64,000 nucleotides of DNA from Caldilineaceae bacterium (GTDB lineage Bacteria; Chloroflexota; Anaerolineae; Caldilineales; Caldilineaceae). The translations under genes were made by a program, and so were the position numbers. The stretch lies in NCBI GenBank assembly GCA_958295845.1, contig OY282376.1:2927022-2991021 (forward strand). The letters run 5' to 3'. Below the pieces are notes generated by a model. It saw only the letters and a list, made by a program, of their open reading frames with translations. It was not told where the DNA came from and did no database searches. Positions 18,601 through 26,279 of the stretch are shown here, piece after piece; within the stretch, counting starts at the first letter, position 1, and the number at the start of each line of letters is the position of its first letter.

Positions 18601-18731
18601 AGCCGTTCGGCATCGCGAACCGCCTTCAGGTCGGCGCGGAACGTATCGACCGCCCCGTTTATGACATAGATGAGGATAAGGAGACCCAGAATGGGGCCGG
18701 CAACTCGAATCCAGGGGTGAACACTGTTCAT
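15693..18731 (-). CDS. Membrane-anchored protein with seven DUF4399 repeats and a C-terminal cytochrome c domain
   Basis: A 1012-residue protein. Residues 10-27 form an N-terminal anchor; 45-86 are an Ala/Glu-rich linker. Seven DUF4399 modules of about 115 residues follow (about 88-195, 204-310, 318-425, 433-543, 550-656, 666-773, 780-887). Each has 'PSGE', 'GAGHFHILVDTDF' and 'IPTDEQHLHYG', with conserved His residues, and ends 'LQFADGxHxALEGxxYRDTI'. Residues ~905-1010 are a class I cytochrome c: heme motif CNSCH (920-924) and a probable Met ligand at M985 ('QVMPENYGELLTEDELNAVVAYL'). The GGAG five bases before the ATG supports the start. It is probably extracytoplasmic; DUF4399 has no known function, so the role (metal or substrate binding coupled to electron transfer) is conjecture. 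Neighbours do not help. Confidence 0.88.
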   Translation of the reverse strand: MNSVHPWIRVAGPILGLLILIYVINGAVDTFRADLKAVRDAERLATLAAADAEAEQAAESQPEAEEEADAESPSQEEEVQEETDPPDVFFRQPTTNAIVPPTFVVKMGAVGVSVDPSGEVLPGSGHMHILVDTDFIPAGETIPTDEQHLHFGDASLEVELTLTPGEHVLHLQFADGLHKALEGEEYRDTIIVFVEEDAADQSAAFFDPLDGTIVSSPFEVVMTATGLVVEPSGEVNEGAGHFHILVNTDFVTAGEIIPTDEQNLHYGQGQTAVSLELEPGEHTLRLQFADGLHTALEGEQYRDTITVTVEEGDETPAVGFEQPADGATVSSKFKVVMAAAGLVVEPSGEINEGAGHFHILVDTDFVPTGQVIPTDEQHLHYGKGQQTVYVELEPGEHTLRLQFADGAHIALEGDQYRDTITVNVEAGPVSPSVGFELPAAGATVATVSSPFEVVMGSAGVVVEPSGEINEGAGHFHILVNTDFTPAGEIIPTDDQHLHYGQGQTTAILELEPGQHTLRLQFADGLHTALEGDQYRDTITVTVEEGDVAPSVGFEQPADGATVSSEFKVVMAAAGLVVEPSGEINEGAGHFHILVDTDFVPTGQVIPTDEQHLHYGKGQQTVYVELEPGEHTLRLQFADGAHIALEGEQYRDTITVNVEAGPVSPSVGFELPADGATVSSPFEVVMGSAGVVVEPSGEINEGAGHFHILVDTDFTPAGEIIPTDDQHLHFGQGQTTVSLELEPGEHTLRLQFADGVHTALEGDQYRDTITVIVEAGDETPSVHFEQPADGATVTSPFEVAMAATGLIVEPSGEVSEGAGHFHILVDTEFTPAGEVIPTDEQHLHYGQGQTSVTLELEPGEHTLRLQFADGLHTALEGDQYRDTITVTVAEAQATQPETSDSDQLAQETIDLAVEAMTRTGCNSCHITTGLPEVDAAMLGPDQTNLGNIAGTRREGYTAEEYLREAIIEPSAFIVEECPLGQCLQVMPENYGELLTEDELNAVVAYLLSMKTDE

Positions 18732-18766
18732 CGGGACGCTCCGTCGCAGTTAGTTTCGCTGTACAT

Positions 18767-18772
18767 ATTATA
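18767..18772 (-). promoter_or_regulatory. Possible -10 box of the DUF4399/cytochrome gene
   Basis: A perfect TATAAT on the minus strand, 36 bases before the ATG at 18731. No good -35 hexamer sits at the right distance, so this is tentative. Confidence 0.35.
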
Positions 18773-18967
18773 TGAACAACTGGCAGGTTGCCGGTTGTCA
18801 CTTGGTGGTTTCCCAAACGGCATTATACTGCTTCCGCATTGGCTGGCAAGTGGGAAGGCCTTTGCATTGCAGAAGAGATAGGCAAGTTCTGCCTCGAAAA
18901 AGAGTTGATAAGTGAAGCGCTGCAGCGTAGATCTGCTGATCCCGCCAGCAGAGAAAGCAGGTCAGAC

Positions 18968-21900
18968 TCACATTGCTACGGCGGTCATGGGTTCAACGTT
19001 GTCCTCTTCAACGGCCTGCAATGCGTCTGCCGCCAGGCGCAGGCTGATCACCTTGCTGACCCCGTCATCACCCATTGTAATGCCATAGATGCTGTTGGCG
19101 ATTTCGAGCGTACGCCGGTTGTGGGTGATGACGATGAACTGTGTCCGCTCGCGCAGCAGATCCATGGCGGATCGAAGGCGGTCGACATTTGATTCGTCGA
19201 GTGTTGCGTCTACCTCATCTAGCACGCAAAACGGCGTCGGACTGACGCGGAGAATAGCAAACACCAGGGCGCAGGCTGTCAGGGAGCGTTCGCCTCCAGA
19301 GAGGAGGTCGAGGCTCTGGTTGCGCTTACCTGGAAGTCGTGCGTAGATCTCGACGCCGGTATTGAGAATGTCGGCGGGGTCTGTCATCGAGAGCTGTGCC
19401 TTTCCGCCCCGGAGGAGGAGCTTGAAGAAGCTCACGAATTCGGTTGAGACTGCTTCGAAGGTGCGGCGCAGGTCGCCTTCCATGCGAATGTCCAATTCGC
19501 TGATGACTTGCTGCAGGTCAAGGGCGGCCTTTTCGAGATCGTCCGACTGATTCTGGAGGAAGTGGTAGCGGTTGGCCACTTCCTCGTATTCCTGGGGGGC
19601 CTCCGGGTTGACATTGCTCAGGCGGCGGACGCGGGCGCGAGTCTCCTTGACGTCGTCCTTCAGTCCGGAAGGCAGATCCTGCACGACAGGCAGCTGGGCG
19701 ACAAGTGCCTGCAGTGGCAGTGGAGGCTGGTAGGCCAGCCCGACGGCTTCTTCCATATCTGCGAGGCCGAAGTCCTGGCGGATCTCGCGGCGGAGGGATT
19801 CGAGGCGATCTTCGGTGCGCTGCAAGGTGAGGCGTGAGTCATTCCCGTCTGATTCAGACTGTAACACGAGCTGCTGACCGGCGCGTTGCTCTTCTTCGGC
19901 GCGAGCCAGGTTCTGGTCCAACTGCTTCAGTTCGGCTTCCATTTCAGCGGTCGTTCGCTGATGGGCGTCGCCTTCTGCATGCAGTTTTCTTTCCTCGGCG
20001 GATGCCTGATCGATTTCGCAGCGAAACTTTTCTGTTTCCTGTGCAAGCTCCGACTTCCTTGCGATTCTGGACTGGAGCTGGCCTTCGATATGTGAAAGTG
20101 TGCGGCGTTGTTCTGATTCGAGCGCGCGCCGGTTGTTCAGATTTTCCTGGGCGGCGGCGGCCTCGGCGCGCAGGTCCGCCAGTCTGCGGAGCATCTCATC
20201 GTGGGTGGATTGGGCGGCATGCTCGGACAGTCTTGCCCGTTCACGGGTGTCATCCAGGGAAGTTGCGGCCTCCGCGAGAGAGGCTTTGAGCTGCTCTTGC
20301 TGCGCGTCCAAGGTTGCCAGATCAGCGTTCGCTTGTTCGAGCACCTGCTGTTGCCAAGCGGCTTCCTGTCTGGCCTGGGCGGCGTTTAGCCTTGCCTGTT
20401 CCAATTCGGCCTGGCGGCGCTGTCCTTGGCGGATTAGCTGCTGCTGGTGTTTTACGAGTTGCGCGCGCTGCTGGGTGGTGTCCTCGACCTTATCTCGGGT
20501 TGCCTGGGACTTCTCCTTTGCCCTTCTGGCCTGGCCTCGAGCGCGCTCTAGTTCTACGGGCAGCTCACGGGCTTCCCTTTCCCAGGCCAGGAGTGATCTT
20601 CGTTGGCGGCGGCCGTCGTTGCCTCCGGTCACGGCGCCGCCGGGGCGGATGATGTCACCGTCCAAAGTGACGACGGTTGGCAAAGCTAAGAAGTCGGAGG
20701 AACGTCCCCTTGGGCGGCGGCCGTTTCTCGAAGCGCTTGAACGTTCGTCAAGGGCATGGCGCGCGGCGGCCAGGTCGTGGGCGATCCAGACTCGCTGCAA
20801 TAGATGGTGGATTGCGGGCGCTACTTCAGAGTCGAAGCGGACAGACCTGGCAGCGTTTCCAAGGATGCCGTTGGCGGTGGGCGCCGGGATTGGACCTCCT
20901 GACCGCAGGCGGTCCAATGGGAGAAACGTTGCGCGTCCTGCGCCGGCGCCTTTCAAATATTCGATTGCATCCTGCGCGTGCTGCCACGATTCTGCGATCA
21001 CATTCTGGAGTGCGGCTCCCAAGGCTACTTCAATGGCCCGCTCCAGGCGGTCCGGCACTTGAATTCGTGAGGCGACGGTGCCGAGGATGCCGTTCAGCTG
21101 ACCTTGCTGCGAAGCCTGCAGGATGGCGCGCACAGCGCTGGCATAGGCGGTTCCTTCGCCGCGAGCCGGCTGCAGGAGGTCGAGCCGTGTTTGTAGTCGT
21201 TCGACTTCGCGCTGTTGCAGATTGGCGTCGGTTTCCTCGGCGCGCAGCGTGTCGGTTGCGAGTTCGATGGCGGCGGCCAATGCGTCGATCTCGGTTTGCG
21301 CGTTCTTGATTTGGGCACTGCGATTGACGTTTTCCGCCTCCAGCTCGGTCAAAGCGGCGGCGGCCTCTTGCGCGGCCTGCCTGCGCTGATCGATTTCCGC
21401 GTGAGCCTGTTTCGATCTTGATATGAGCGTCGCGCGTCTTTCATCCAGCTGTTGCAACCGGCTACGGAGGTCGGCGTTGCGGCCTTCAGCAGTGCGAAGT
21501 GCGGCAACATCCTGGCGCAAGCGTTCGCGGGCGGCTCTCTGCTCTTTTTCCCTCGCGGCCAGCTGTACCTGGAGGCGGTCAAGGTCCTGCTGACAGGTGT
21601 TTCGGCGCTCGCGGACACCCTCAATTTCGACGTTGAGGTCGTCTATCCTCTCCTGCACGGTGCCTCGTTCGCCCTGCAACCGGCAGCATTCTTCTTCGAG
21701 GTCTGCCAGGCGGACGACGGCCTGGTTCAGTCGTTCCTGGGACACGGCGAGGCGGCGGATGACTTCGGCAGCCCGGCGGTGGCGGGCTTCGCTGATCTGA
21801 TTGCGTTGGCTCTGTTCGGCGCGCAGCCTGGTCTGGCGAAGGCGAAGCTGGTCGAGCTTGGCATGAACTTCGTCCAGCCGTTCGCGGCAGACCTGGGTGG

Positions 21901-22663
21901 CGTTCTGGTCGCGCTCAGCTTTTTTGCGGGCTTCGGCGAGGTCGCTGAGGGTGCGATGCCATTGGTGGCCGTACCAGACGTGGAGCAGGTCCTTCAGGTC
22001 GGTTTCGATCTGGAGCCTTTCGAGGGCCCGCTCTGCCTGCCGCTTAAGGCTTTTGAGGCGGGGGGAAAGCTCAGCCAAAACGTCGCCGACGCGGTCGAGG
22101 TTCAGTTGCGTAGCTTCCAAGCGGCGGAGGGCGGCGGAGCGTTTCTGCTGATAGCCGGTGATGCCCGCGGCTTCCTCGAAAAGCACCCGTCGTTCTTCCG
22201 GTCTCAGGCTGAGGACGCGGTCGATCAGTCCCTGACCGATGACAGCATAGGCGCGCCTTCCCAAACCGCTGGGCCCCAACAGCTGTGTAATGTCTTGAAG
22301 TCGGACTCTCTGGCCGTTTATCAGGTATTCATTGTCGCCGTCGCGGTAGGCGCGGCGTGTGATCTCGACTTCGCTGAAGTCGATGTTGAGGTCGCCAGCC
22401 TCATTGTCGAGGACGATGCTGACGCTGGCCATTCCCTGCCTGGCTCTCTTGGCACTGCCCGAGAAGATGACGTCGACCGTTTTCTTCGAGCGCAGAAGGC
22501 CGAAGCTCTGTTCGCCCAGACACCAGCGGATGGCGTCGGCCACGTTGCTCTTGCCGCACCCGTTCGGTCCGACGATCGCGGTGACGCCGGATCCGAAGGT
22601 GAGCTCAGTTTGCTGGGCAAAGGTCTTGAAACCCTTTAAGTTTACGCTCTTTATTCGCAGCAT
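18968..22663 (-). CDS. smc: Chromosome partition protein SMC
   Basis: This 1231-residue ATPase folds and holds chromosomal DNA. N-terminal Walker A 'VGPNGCGKSN' (residues 31-40) lies within the canonical 'LKGFKTFAQQTELTF...IRWCLGEQS'. Two long coiled coils flank a hinge (about 520-680, 'GILGTVASRIQVPDRLERAIEVALG' and 'LDGDIIRPGGAVTGG'). The C-terminal ABC signature 'LLSGGERSLTACALVFAILR' and Walker B 'PFCVLDEVDATLDESN' complete the head. Length fits bacterial SMC (about 1190), slightly extended. No Shine-Dalgarno is obvious before the ATG. The usual neighbours (ftsY, rnc) are absent. Confidence 0.97.
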   Translation of the reverse strand: MLRIKSVNLKGFKTFAQQTELTFGSGVTAIVGPNGCGKSNVADAIRWCLGEQSFGLLRSKKTVDVIFSGSAKRARQGMASVSIVLDNEAGDLNIDFSEVEITRRAYRDGDNEYLINGQRVRLQDITQLLGPSGLGRRAYAVIGQGLIDRVLSLRPEERRVLFEEAAGITGYQQKRSAALRRLEATQLNLDRVGDVLAELSPRLKSLKRQAERALERLQIETDLKDLLHVWYGHQWHRTLSDLAEARKKAERDQNATQVCRERLDEVHAKLDQLRLRQTRLRAEQSQRNQISEARHRRAAEVIRRLAVSQERLNQAVVRLADLEEECCRLQGERGTVQERIDDLNVEIEGVRERRNTCQQDLDRLQVQLAAREKEQRAARERLRQDVAALRTAEGRNADLRSRLQQLDERRATLISRSKQAHAEIDQRRQAAQEAAAALTELEAENVNRSAQIKNAQTEIDALAAAIELATDTLRAEETDANLQQREVERLQTRLDLLQPARGEGTAYASAVRAILQASQQGQLNGILGTVASRIQVPDRLERAIEVALGAALQNVIAESWQHAQDAIEYLKGAGAGRATFLPLDRLRSGGPIPAPTANGILGNAARSVRFDSEVAPAIHHLLQRVWIAHDLAAARHALDERSSASRNGRRPRGRSSDFLALPTVVTLDGDIIRPGGAVTGGNDGRRQRRSLLAWEREARELPVELERARGQARRAKEKSQATRDKVEDTTQQRAQLVKHQQQLIRQGQRRQAELEQARLNAAQARQEAAWQQQVLEQANADLATLDAQQEQLKASLAEAATSLDDTRERARLSEHAAQSTHDEMLRRLADLRAEAAAAQENLNNRRALESEQRRTLSHIEGQLQSRIARKSELAQETEKFRCEIDQASAEERKLHAEGDAHQRTTAEMEAELKQLDQNLARAEEEQRAGQQLVLQSESDGNDSRLTLQRTEDRLESLRREIRQDFGLADMEEAVGLAYQPPLPLQALVAQLPVVQDLPSGLKDDVKETRARVRRLSNVNPEAPQEYEEVANRYHFLQNQSDDLEKAALDLQQVISELDIRMEGDLRRTFEAVSTEFVSFFKLLLRGGKAQLSMTDPADILNTGVEIYARLPGKRNQSLDLLSGGERSLTACALVFAILRVSPTPFCVLDEVDATLDESNVDRLRSAMDLLRERTQFIVITHNRRTLEIANSIYGITMGDDGVSKVISLRLAADALQAVEEDNVEPMTAVAM

Positions 22664-22892
22664 ATCGACAGTTGACGGGCGAAGTCAGTTCGCCACGGGC
22701 CGGGAGCCTGCCCAGCCAATCGTTGCTCTAACTTTCTTTGCAATCCTTCTACAGGGTGGGGCAGCAAACTGGGGGGAGACCAGAAAATGTAGTGAGGATC
22801 GGCAATCGTGGAACTGCGGCGGGTTCCGTGTCGGTTTGGCAAGTTCAGATTATTCAAGCCCCCAGGCTTCGGGTACTCTTCGGCAAACATCC

Positions 22893-22925
22893 TTTGTGCA
22901 ATCAAGCATGCTTTGTGCAATCAAG
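22893..22925. repeat. Short direct repeat upstream of smc
   Basis: TTTGTGCAATCAAG occurs twice (about 22893-22906 and 22912-22925) in the ~270-base gap between smc and the next minus-strand gene. This gap holds no supported gene. Confidence 0.5.
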
Positions 22926-22933
22926 ATTGCGAC

Positions 22934-23689
22934 TCACAGCACCCAAATAAGTCGCCAGAGACCCGGGAGCGCGAATTCCAGTATCAGTCCCAGAACAATA
23001 AGTAGAGCGGATACGGTTGCCAGGCGGCGCTGCCTGGAAAAGTAATGGGCTGGGTTCCAGTTGTTGGTCAAAAGGGGCTGGGCCAGCATGACGACTAGGC
23101 CGGCGTAACCGGCTAATGTCGCCAGCCGCCAGGGCATCAGACCAAGAATCAGCCCGGGCGGGCCTTCGACAGCCAGACGACCGATTCCATACCCGAACTG
23201 ATTCACCGCCCGCACGAGGAACCAGAGGCCTATCAGACCGGCTGACAGCAGGCTACCCATGAGCGTGCCGAAGAATTCGAGAATGCGAGCTCCGGGGCTA
23301 TGTATGATGGCGCCGGGGAGGTTTAGTCCGGTAACGGACCACTCTAGGAGGGCGCGATGATAGGCGAAACCGTCATGGATTGCGCGCTCAAAGACGAGGG
23401 GGAGGAGGAGCGAGCCCAGGATCATGACGAGGAGCTGAAGGAATAACCAGGATGAGAGCACAATGAGGGCAGTCGTGATCCTGCCCCTTCGAAGCGGCAC
23501 GGCGAGAAAGAGCGTAATGGCCACCGTCTGTACGATGGGAAGGAAGTTGGGTTGTCCGAGGGCAGCGGGCAAAGCCGTGGTGAGCAAGGCGAAGAAACAG
23601 AACGTAATATAGTATAGGGGATCCTTCACCAGGTCGTAATTGCGCGCCTTTGGTGAGCCGTTTGGCGCGGCTTGAACGGAATCTCGCAT
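22934..23689 (-). CDS. Hypothetical polytopic membrane protein
   Basis: A 251-residue protein with about six hydrophobic segments (for example 'YYITFCFFALLTTALPAAL', 'LIVLSSWLFLQLLVMILGSLLLPLVF', 'LATLAGYAGLVVMLAQPLL', 'ATVSALLIVLGLILEFALPG'). No family motif was recognised; the layout is loosely Yip1-like but this is not claimed. The open frame extends to 23893, but those extra 68 residues are a proline-rich translation of a G-rich repeat. The ATG at 23689 fits because an extended -10 promoter lies immediately upstream (23696-23704), implying an almost leaderless transcript. Confidence 0.65.
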   Translation of the reverse strand: MRDSVQAAPNGSPKARNYDLVKDPLYYITFCFFALLTTALPAALGQPNFLPIVQTVAITLFLAVPLRRGRITTALIVLSSWLFLQLLVMILGSLLLPLVFERAIHDGFAYHRALLEWSVTGLNLPGAIIHSPGARILEFFGTLMGSLLSAGLIGLWFLVRAVNQFGYGIGRLAVEGPPGLILGLMPWRLATLAGYAGLVVMLAQPLLTNNWNPAHYFSRQRRLATVSALLIVLGLILEFALPGLWRLIWVL

Positions 23690-23695
23690 AGATCG

Positions 23696-23704
23696 ATTAT
23701 AGCA
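23696..23704 (-). promoter_or_regulatory. Extended -10 promoter, probably leaderless
   Basis: On the minus strand TGC-TATAAT ends six bases before the ATG at 23689, so transcription should begin at or next to the start codon. The -35 region (CGTACA) is weak, as expected for an extended -10 promoter. Confidence 0.55.
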
Positions 23705-23789
23705 CCCGATGGGGAAGATGTACGAAATCGAGCAAATTGGCCTTGGCGGGTCGGCCTTGGCCGGTGGGCTGATTCTGCGTCGTAAGGGG

Positions 23790-23867
23790 AATTGCGGGGG
23801 AACTGCGGGGGAACTGCGGGGGAACTGCGGGGGAACGGCAGGGGAACTGCGGGGGGGGGGGGGGGGG
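23790..23867. repeat. 11-bp G-rich tandem repeat ending in a G17 run
   Basis: Six imperfect copies of AACTGCGGGGG run head to tail and end in seventeen consecutive G residues (23851-23867). The same 11-bp unit recurs at 31617-31680. Long G runs can form quadruplexes and slip during replication. It lies 100-180 bases upstream of the gene starting at 23689. Confidence 0.85.
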
Positions 23868-23893
23868 AAGATAGCAGGTGGGGGAGGAGGCAC

Positions 23894-24050
23894 CGTTGGC
23901 TAGACATCATGCTGGGGAAGAATGAACACGGTGGCTAGAAAGGGCGGGGCGTTGCGGGGGCGCAGCCCCCGCACAAGGGAGGGCCGAAGGCCCGAACGCC
24001 AAAACTGCAGTGGTCAGTGGTCAGTGGTCGGTGGTTAGTGGTCAGTGGAA
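23894..24050. repeat. Solo copy of the large intergenic repeat element
   Basis: The segment starts with GTTGGCTAGACA and continues through AAGGGCGGGGCGTTGCGGGG and a perfect hairpin (TGCGGGGGC / GCCCCCGCA, 23953-23973). It then has a second small hairpin (GGGCC-gaa-GGCCC) and six 7-bp repeats of AGTGGTC. The same modules in the same order form the tandem array at 31.7-33.1 kb. No coding potential. Confidence 0.75.
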
Positions 24051-24168
24051 GAGTGCCGGAGTTTGGGGTGGGAACTGATCCAGGTATGGTTTCTGCAAGA
24101 GGCATTCGTGAGGTCACCTTCGATTGTGGGATGAACGGGCTGAAATCAGCCGCCTTGCTTTATACCTG

Positions 24169-24177
24169 TGGTATACT
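24169..24177 (+). promoter_or_regulatory. Extended -10 promoter of the MocA-like gene
   Basis: TGG-TATACT gives an extended -10 element. Transcription would start near 24184, leaving a ~118-base leader before the ATG at 24302. No good -35 is seen. Confidence 0.45.
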
Positions 24178-24301
24178 GCGCAAATGGACGAAATGTTGCT
24201 ATAAGGGCAATGCTGAGGGCGGCCGTGGGACTGGCAGCCACAAGGAAAAAAGGGATGCTTTGACCGTGCATTGCCCGTCTCATGATCGATCCGGGAAGCG
24301 G

Positions 24302-24949
24302 ATGGATCCAACTGAATCTGGGTCGCCGGATAGTGTTGGGCGTGTGGCGGCGGTGGTGGCTGCTGCCGGGTTCAGCAGTAGGATGGGGCGGTTCAAGCCG
24401 CTGCTGCCTTGGCGACACGGGACGGTCATCGAGTCGGTTGCGTCAGCACTTTCAGGTGGGGGGGCATCCCCTGTATATGTCGTGACCGGGCACAGGGCGG
24501 AGGCAATTGCTGAACAGCTTAAGGGAGGACCCGCAGAGACCGTTTTCAACGCCGACTACCACGAAGACGAGATGGTGCGTTCGTATCAAGTAGGGATCGA
24601 GGCGCTGTGTGGCGAAGGTAGGCCGGTCCTGGGCGCGCTGTTGGCGCTGGGCGACCAACCGCACATGCAGAAGGGCGTGATCCGTCAGGTCATCGGGAGA
24701 GCGCGGGCGGCGGCAGAGGCAGTCGTCATCCCCAGCTACAATCGGCGCCGTGGGCATCCCGTCTATTTGCCCAGATGGGCTTTCCCCGAGCTGCTGGGAC
24801 TAACGAGGGGACAGTCGCTGCGGGATCTACTGGAAGCTTTTGGGGAGAAGATCGTTTACGAAACGGTTGACAGCGATTGCGTGCGGAGGGACATGGACGT
24901 ACCGGCTGAATATGAGTCTCTGCGTGCAGATTTTGAGTGGGTAGAGTGA
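24302..24949 (+). CDS. MocA-like molybdopterin cytidylyltransferase / NTP transferase
   Basis: This 215-residue nucleotidyltransferase has the MobA/MocA signature 'VVAAAGFSSRMGRFKPLLPW' (about residues 16-35), 'LALGDQPHM' (metal-binding Asp), and 'PSYNRRRGHPVYL' (family 'GxRGHPV'). MocA-type enzymes attach CMP to molybdopterin for xanthine-dehydrogenase or CO-dehydrogenase-type enzymes. The adjacent XdhC-like genes support that role over simple sugar nucleotidyl transfer. The open frame extends to 24017 through repeat DNA; the ATG at 24302 gives the normal N-terminus. It is probably co-transcribed with the gene at 25038. Confidence 0.85.
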   Translation: MDPTESGSPDSVGRVAAVVAAAGFSSRMGRFKPLLPWRHGTVIESVASALSGGGASPVYVVTGHRAEAIAEQLKGGPAETVFNADYHEDEMVRSYQVGIEALCGEGRPVLGALLALGDQPHMQKGVIRQVIGRARAAAEAVVIPSYNRRRGHPVYLPRWAFPELLGLTRGQSLRDLLEAFGEKIVYETVDSDCVRRDMDVPAEYESLRADFEWVE

Positions 24950-25037
24950 ACTGAAGCGCCTACGGGTTTTGGGCTAGTCCAGATTAGATCATAAAGCGCG
25001 ACCCCTAACGGGGACGGCTGTCAGGAGAGGGAAGACC

Positions 25038-25430
25038 TTGACCGCGACACTGTATCACTATCTGAAGGAGATGTTGGAGGAGGAGCAGGCCGTTGCCGTG
25101 GCAACGATCGTTGACGCCAAGGGCTCGGTGCCCAGGGAAGTGGGCGCGAAGATGGTCATTCACCCGCTGGGCCGGCATTTGGGGACTGTGGGCGGCGGCT
25201 GCGGGGAGGCTGACGTGATTCGGGCCGGGCTGGATGTCATCCATGACGGGCTACCGCGTACCGTTCACGTGGACCTGACCGAAGACATCTCGATGAACAG
25301 CCTGGGCGTGTGCGGCGGCGTGATGGATGTGTTCGTTGAGCGCTGGGACGGTGCAGGAGGCGACGAATCGCAGGGCGACGCGGCCCAGGCATTGAAGGGC
25401 GCGGGACCGGCATCAACGCAGCGCGTTTGA
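25038..25430 (+). CDS. XdhC/CoxI N-terminal-domain protein (single domain)
   Basis: A 130-residue protein carrying only the N-terminal XdhC/CoxI domain: 'VATIVDAKGSVPREVGAKM' (about 23-41), 'GTVGGGCGEADVI' (about 51-63), and 'GVCGGVMDVFVE'. Such proteins help insert or sulfurate molybdopterin-cytosine-dinucleotide cofactor into molybdenum hydroxylases. It starts with TTG at 25038; AGGAG lies ten bases upstream, and no ATG occurs before residue 11. The C-terminal ~20 residues are low complexity. The Rossmann-like XdhC_C domain is missing here but present in the gene at 26554, suggesting the pair work together. Confidence 0.8.
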   Translation: MTATLYHYLKEMLEEEQAVAVATIVDAKGSVPREVGAKMVIHPLGRHLGTVGGGCGEADVIRAGLDVIHDGLPRTVHVDLTEDISMNSLGVCGGVMDVFVERWDGAGGDESQGDAAQALKGAGPASTQRV

Positions 25431-25433
25431 ACC

Positions 25434-26228
25434 TTATTCCTGACGGCCTTCCCCTTCCTCTTCCTCTTCCGGATCGGGAACCGGGATGCGGCTGTGCAGG
25501 TGCACGGGTTGCGACTTTGACCGAACACGCAGGTTGATCATTTCGACGGCCAGCGAGAAGGCCATGGCGAAATAAGCGTAGTTCTTGAGATGAAGCTCCT
25601 CAACCGCTTCGTGGAGCCAACCTTCCAAGACAAGCATAAAGCCGATCAGGATCAGAAAGGCCAGCGCCAGAATCTTCATTGAGGGGTGCCGTTCAACATA
25701 GGCGGCGATGGGTCCGGCGAATAACAGCATCACGGCGGCCGCTACGATAATGGCGGGAACCATCACCCAAAGGTTGCCTGAGATGCCGACGGCGGTGATG
25801 ACGGAGTCGAGTGAAAAGACGATGTCGACAAGGATGATCTGGGAGATGACGGAGACGAAGGTTGCGGTTGCCTGCGTTTTGCGGTCGTGCCCAGCAGACT
25901 CGAGTTTTTCGTGAATCTCGAAGGTGCTTTTGCCGATGAGGAAAAGGCCGCCAATCAGAAGAATCAGGTCGCGGCCGGAAACGTCGTGTTGGAAGAGGGT
26001 GAAGAGCGGATAGGTCAGCTGCATGATCCAGGCGATGCTGAAGAGCAGCGCGATGCGGGCAAGAACGGCCAGCGCGATTCCGGTTGAACGTGCCCTGGCC
26101 TGCTGACTTTCGGGTAGTTTACCGCTCAGGATAGCGATGAAAATGACGTTGTCGATGCCCAGAACGATTTCGAGCACGACAAGCGTCAACAGTGCCACAA
26201 GGTTTTCGGCTTGGAAGAGTGTGGTCAT
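25434..26228 (-). CDS. TerC-family integral membrane protein
   Basis: A 264-residue membrane protein with seven to eight helices and TerC hallmarks: 'LEIVLGIDNVIFIAILSGKLP' (about residues 19-39, acidic residues within the helix), and 'ILVDIVFSLDSVITAVGISGN' (about 131-151). TerC proteins export metals such as Mn2+ or help metallate exported proteins. The C-terminus is a polar tail rich in Glu. AGGAG lies 11 bases before the ATG. It is inserted in opposite orientation between two XdhC-like genes and ends three bases from the stop of the first one. Confidence 0.93.
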   Translation of the reverse strand: MTTLFQAENLVALLTLVVLEIVLGIDNVIFIAILSGKLPESQQARARSTGIALAVLARIALLFSIAWIMQLTYPLFTLFQHDVSGRDLILLIGGLFLIGKSTFEIHEKLESAGHDRKTQATATFVSVISQIILVDIVFSLDSVITAVGISGNLWVMVPAIIVAAAVMLLFAGPIAAYVERHPSMKILALAFLILIGFMLVLEGWLHEAVEELHLKNYAYFAMAFSLAVEMINLRVRSKSQPVHLHSRIPVPDPEEEEEGEGRQE

Positions 26229-26246
26229 GGGTATCTAGACTCCTGT

Positions 26247-26279
26247 CCCAGCCGGCCACCGGCTGGGCGCAAATTTGCG
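26247..26279 (-). promoter_or_regulatory. Leader hairpin and palindrome before terC
   Basis: Within the ~80-base leader predicted for terC lie a perfect 9-bp hairpin (CCCAGCCGG / CCGGCTGGG, three-base loop, 26247-26267) right before the Shine-Dalgarno, and a 12-bp palindrome CGCAAATTTGCG (26268-26279). Many terC homologues elsewhere are controlled by Mn2+-sensing yybP-ykoY leaders, but the core of that riboswitch was not recognised here. Confidence 0.4.

Noticed and set aside
21452..22639. 395-codon plus-strand frame opposite smc
   Set aside because: Antisense shadow; SMC motifs on the minus strand are intact, including Walker A in this very interval.
23690..23893. Proline-rich N-terminus of the membrane protein ending at 22934
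   Set aside because: It is translated from the C-rich strand of the 11-bp repeat and G17 run; a promoter lies directly before the ATG at 23689.
24017..24301. Long N-terminal extension of the MocA-like protein
   Set aside because: It begins in the AGTGGTC repeat and lacks family similarity; the normal N-terminus starts at 24302.
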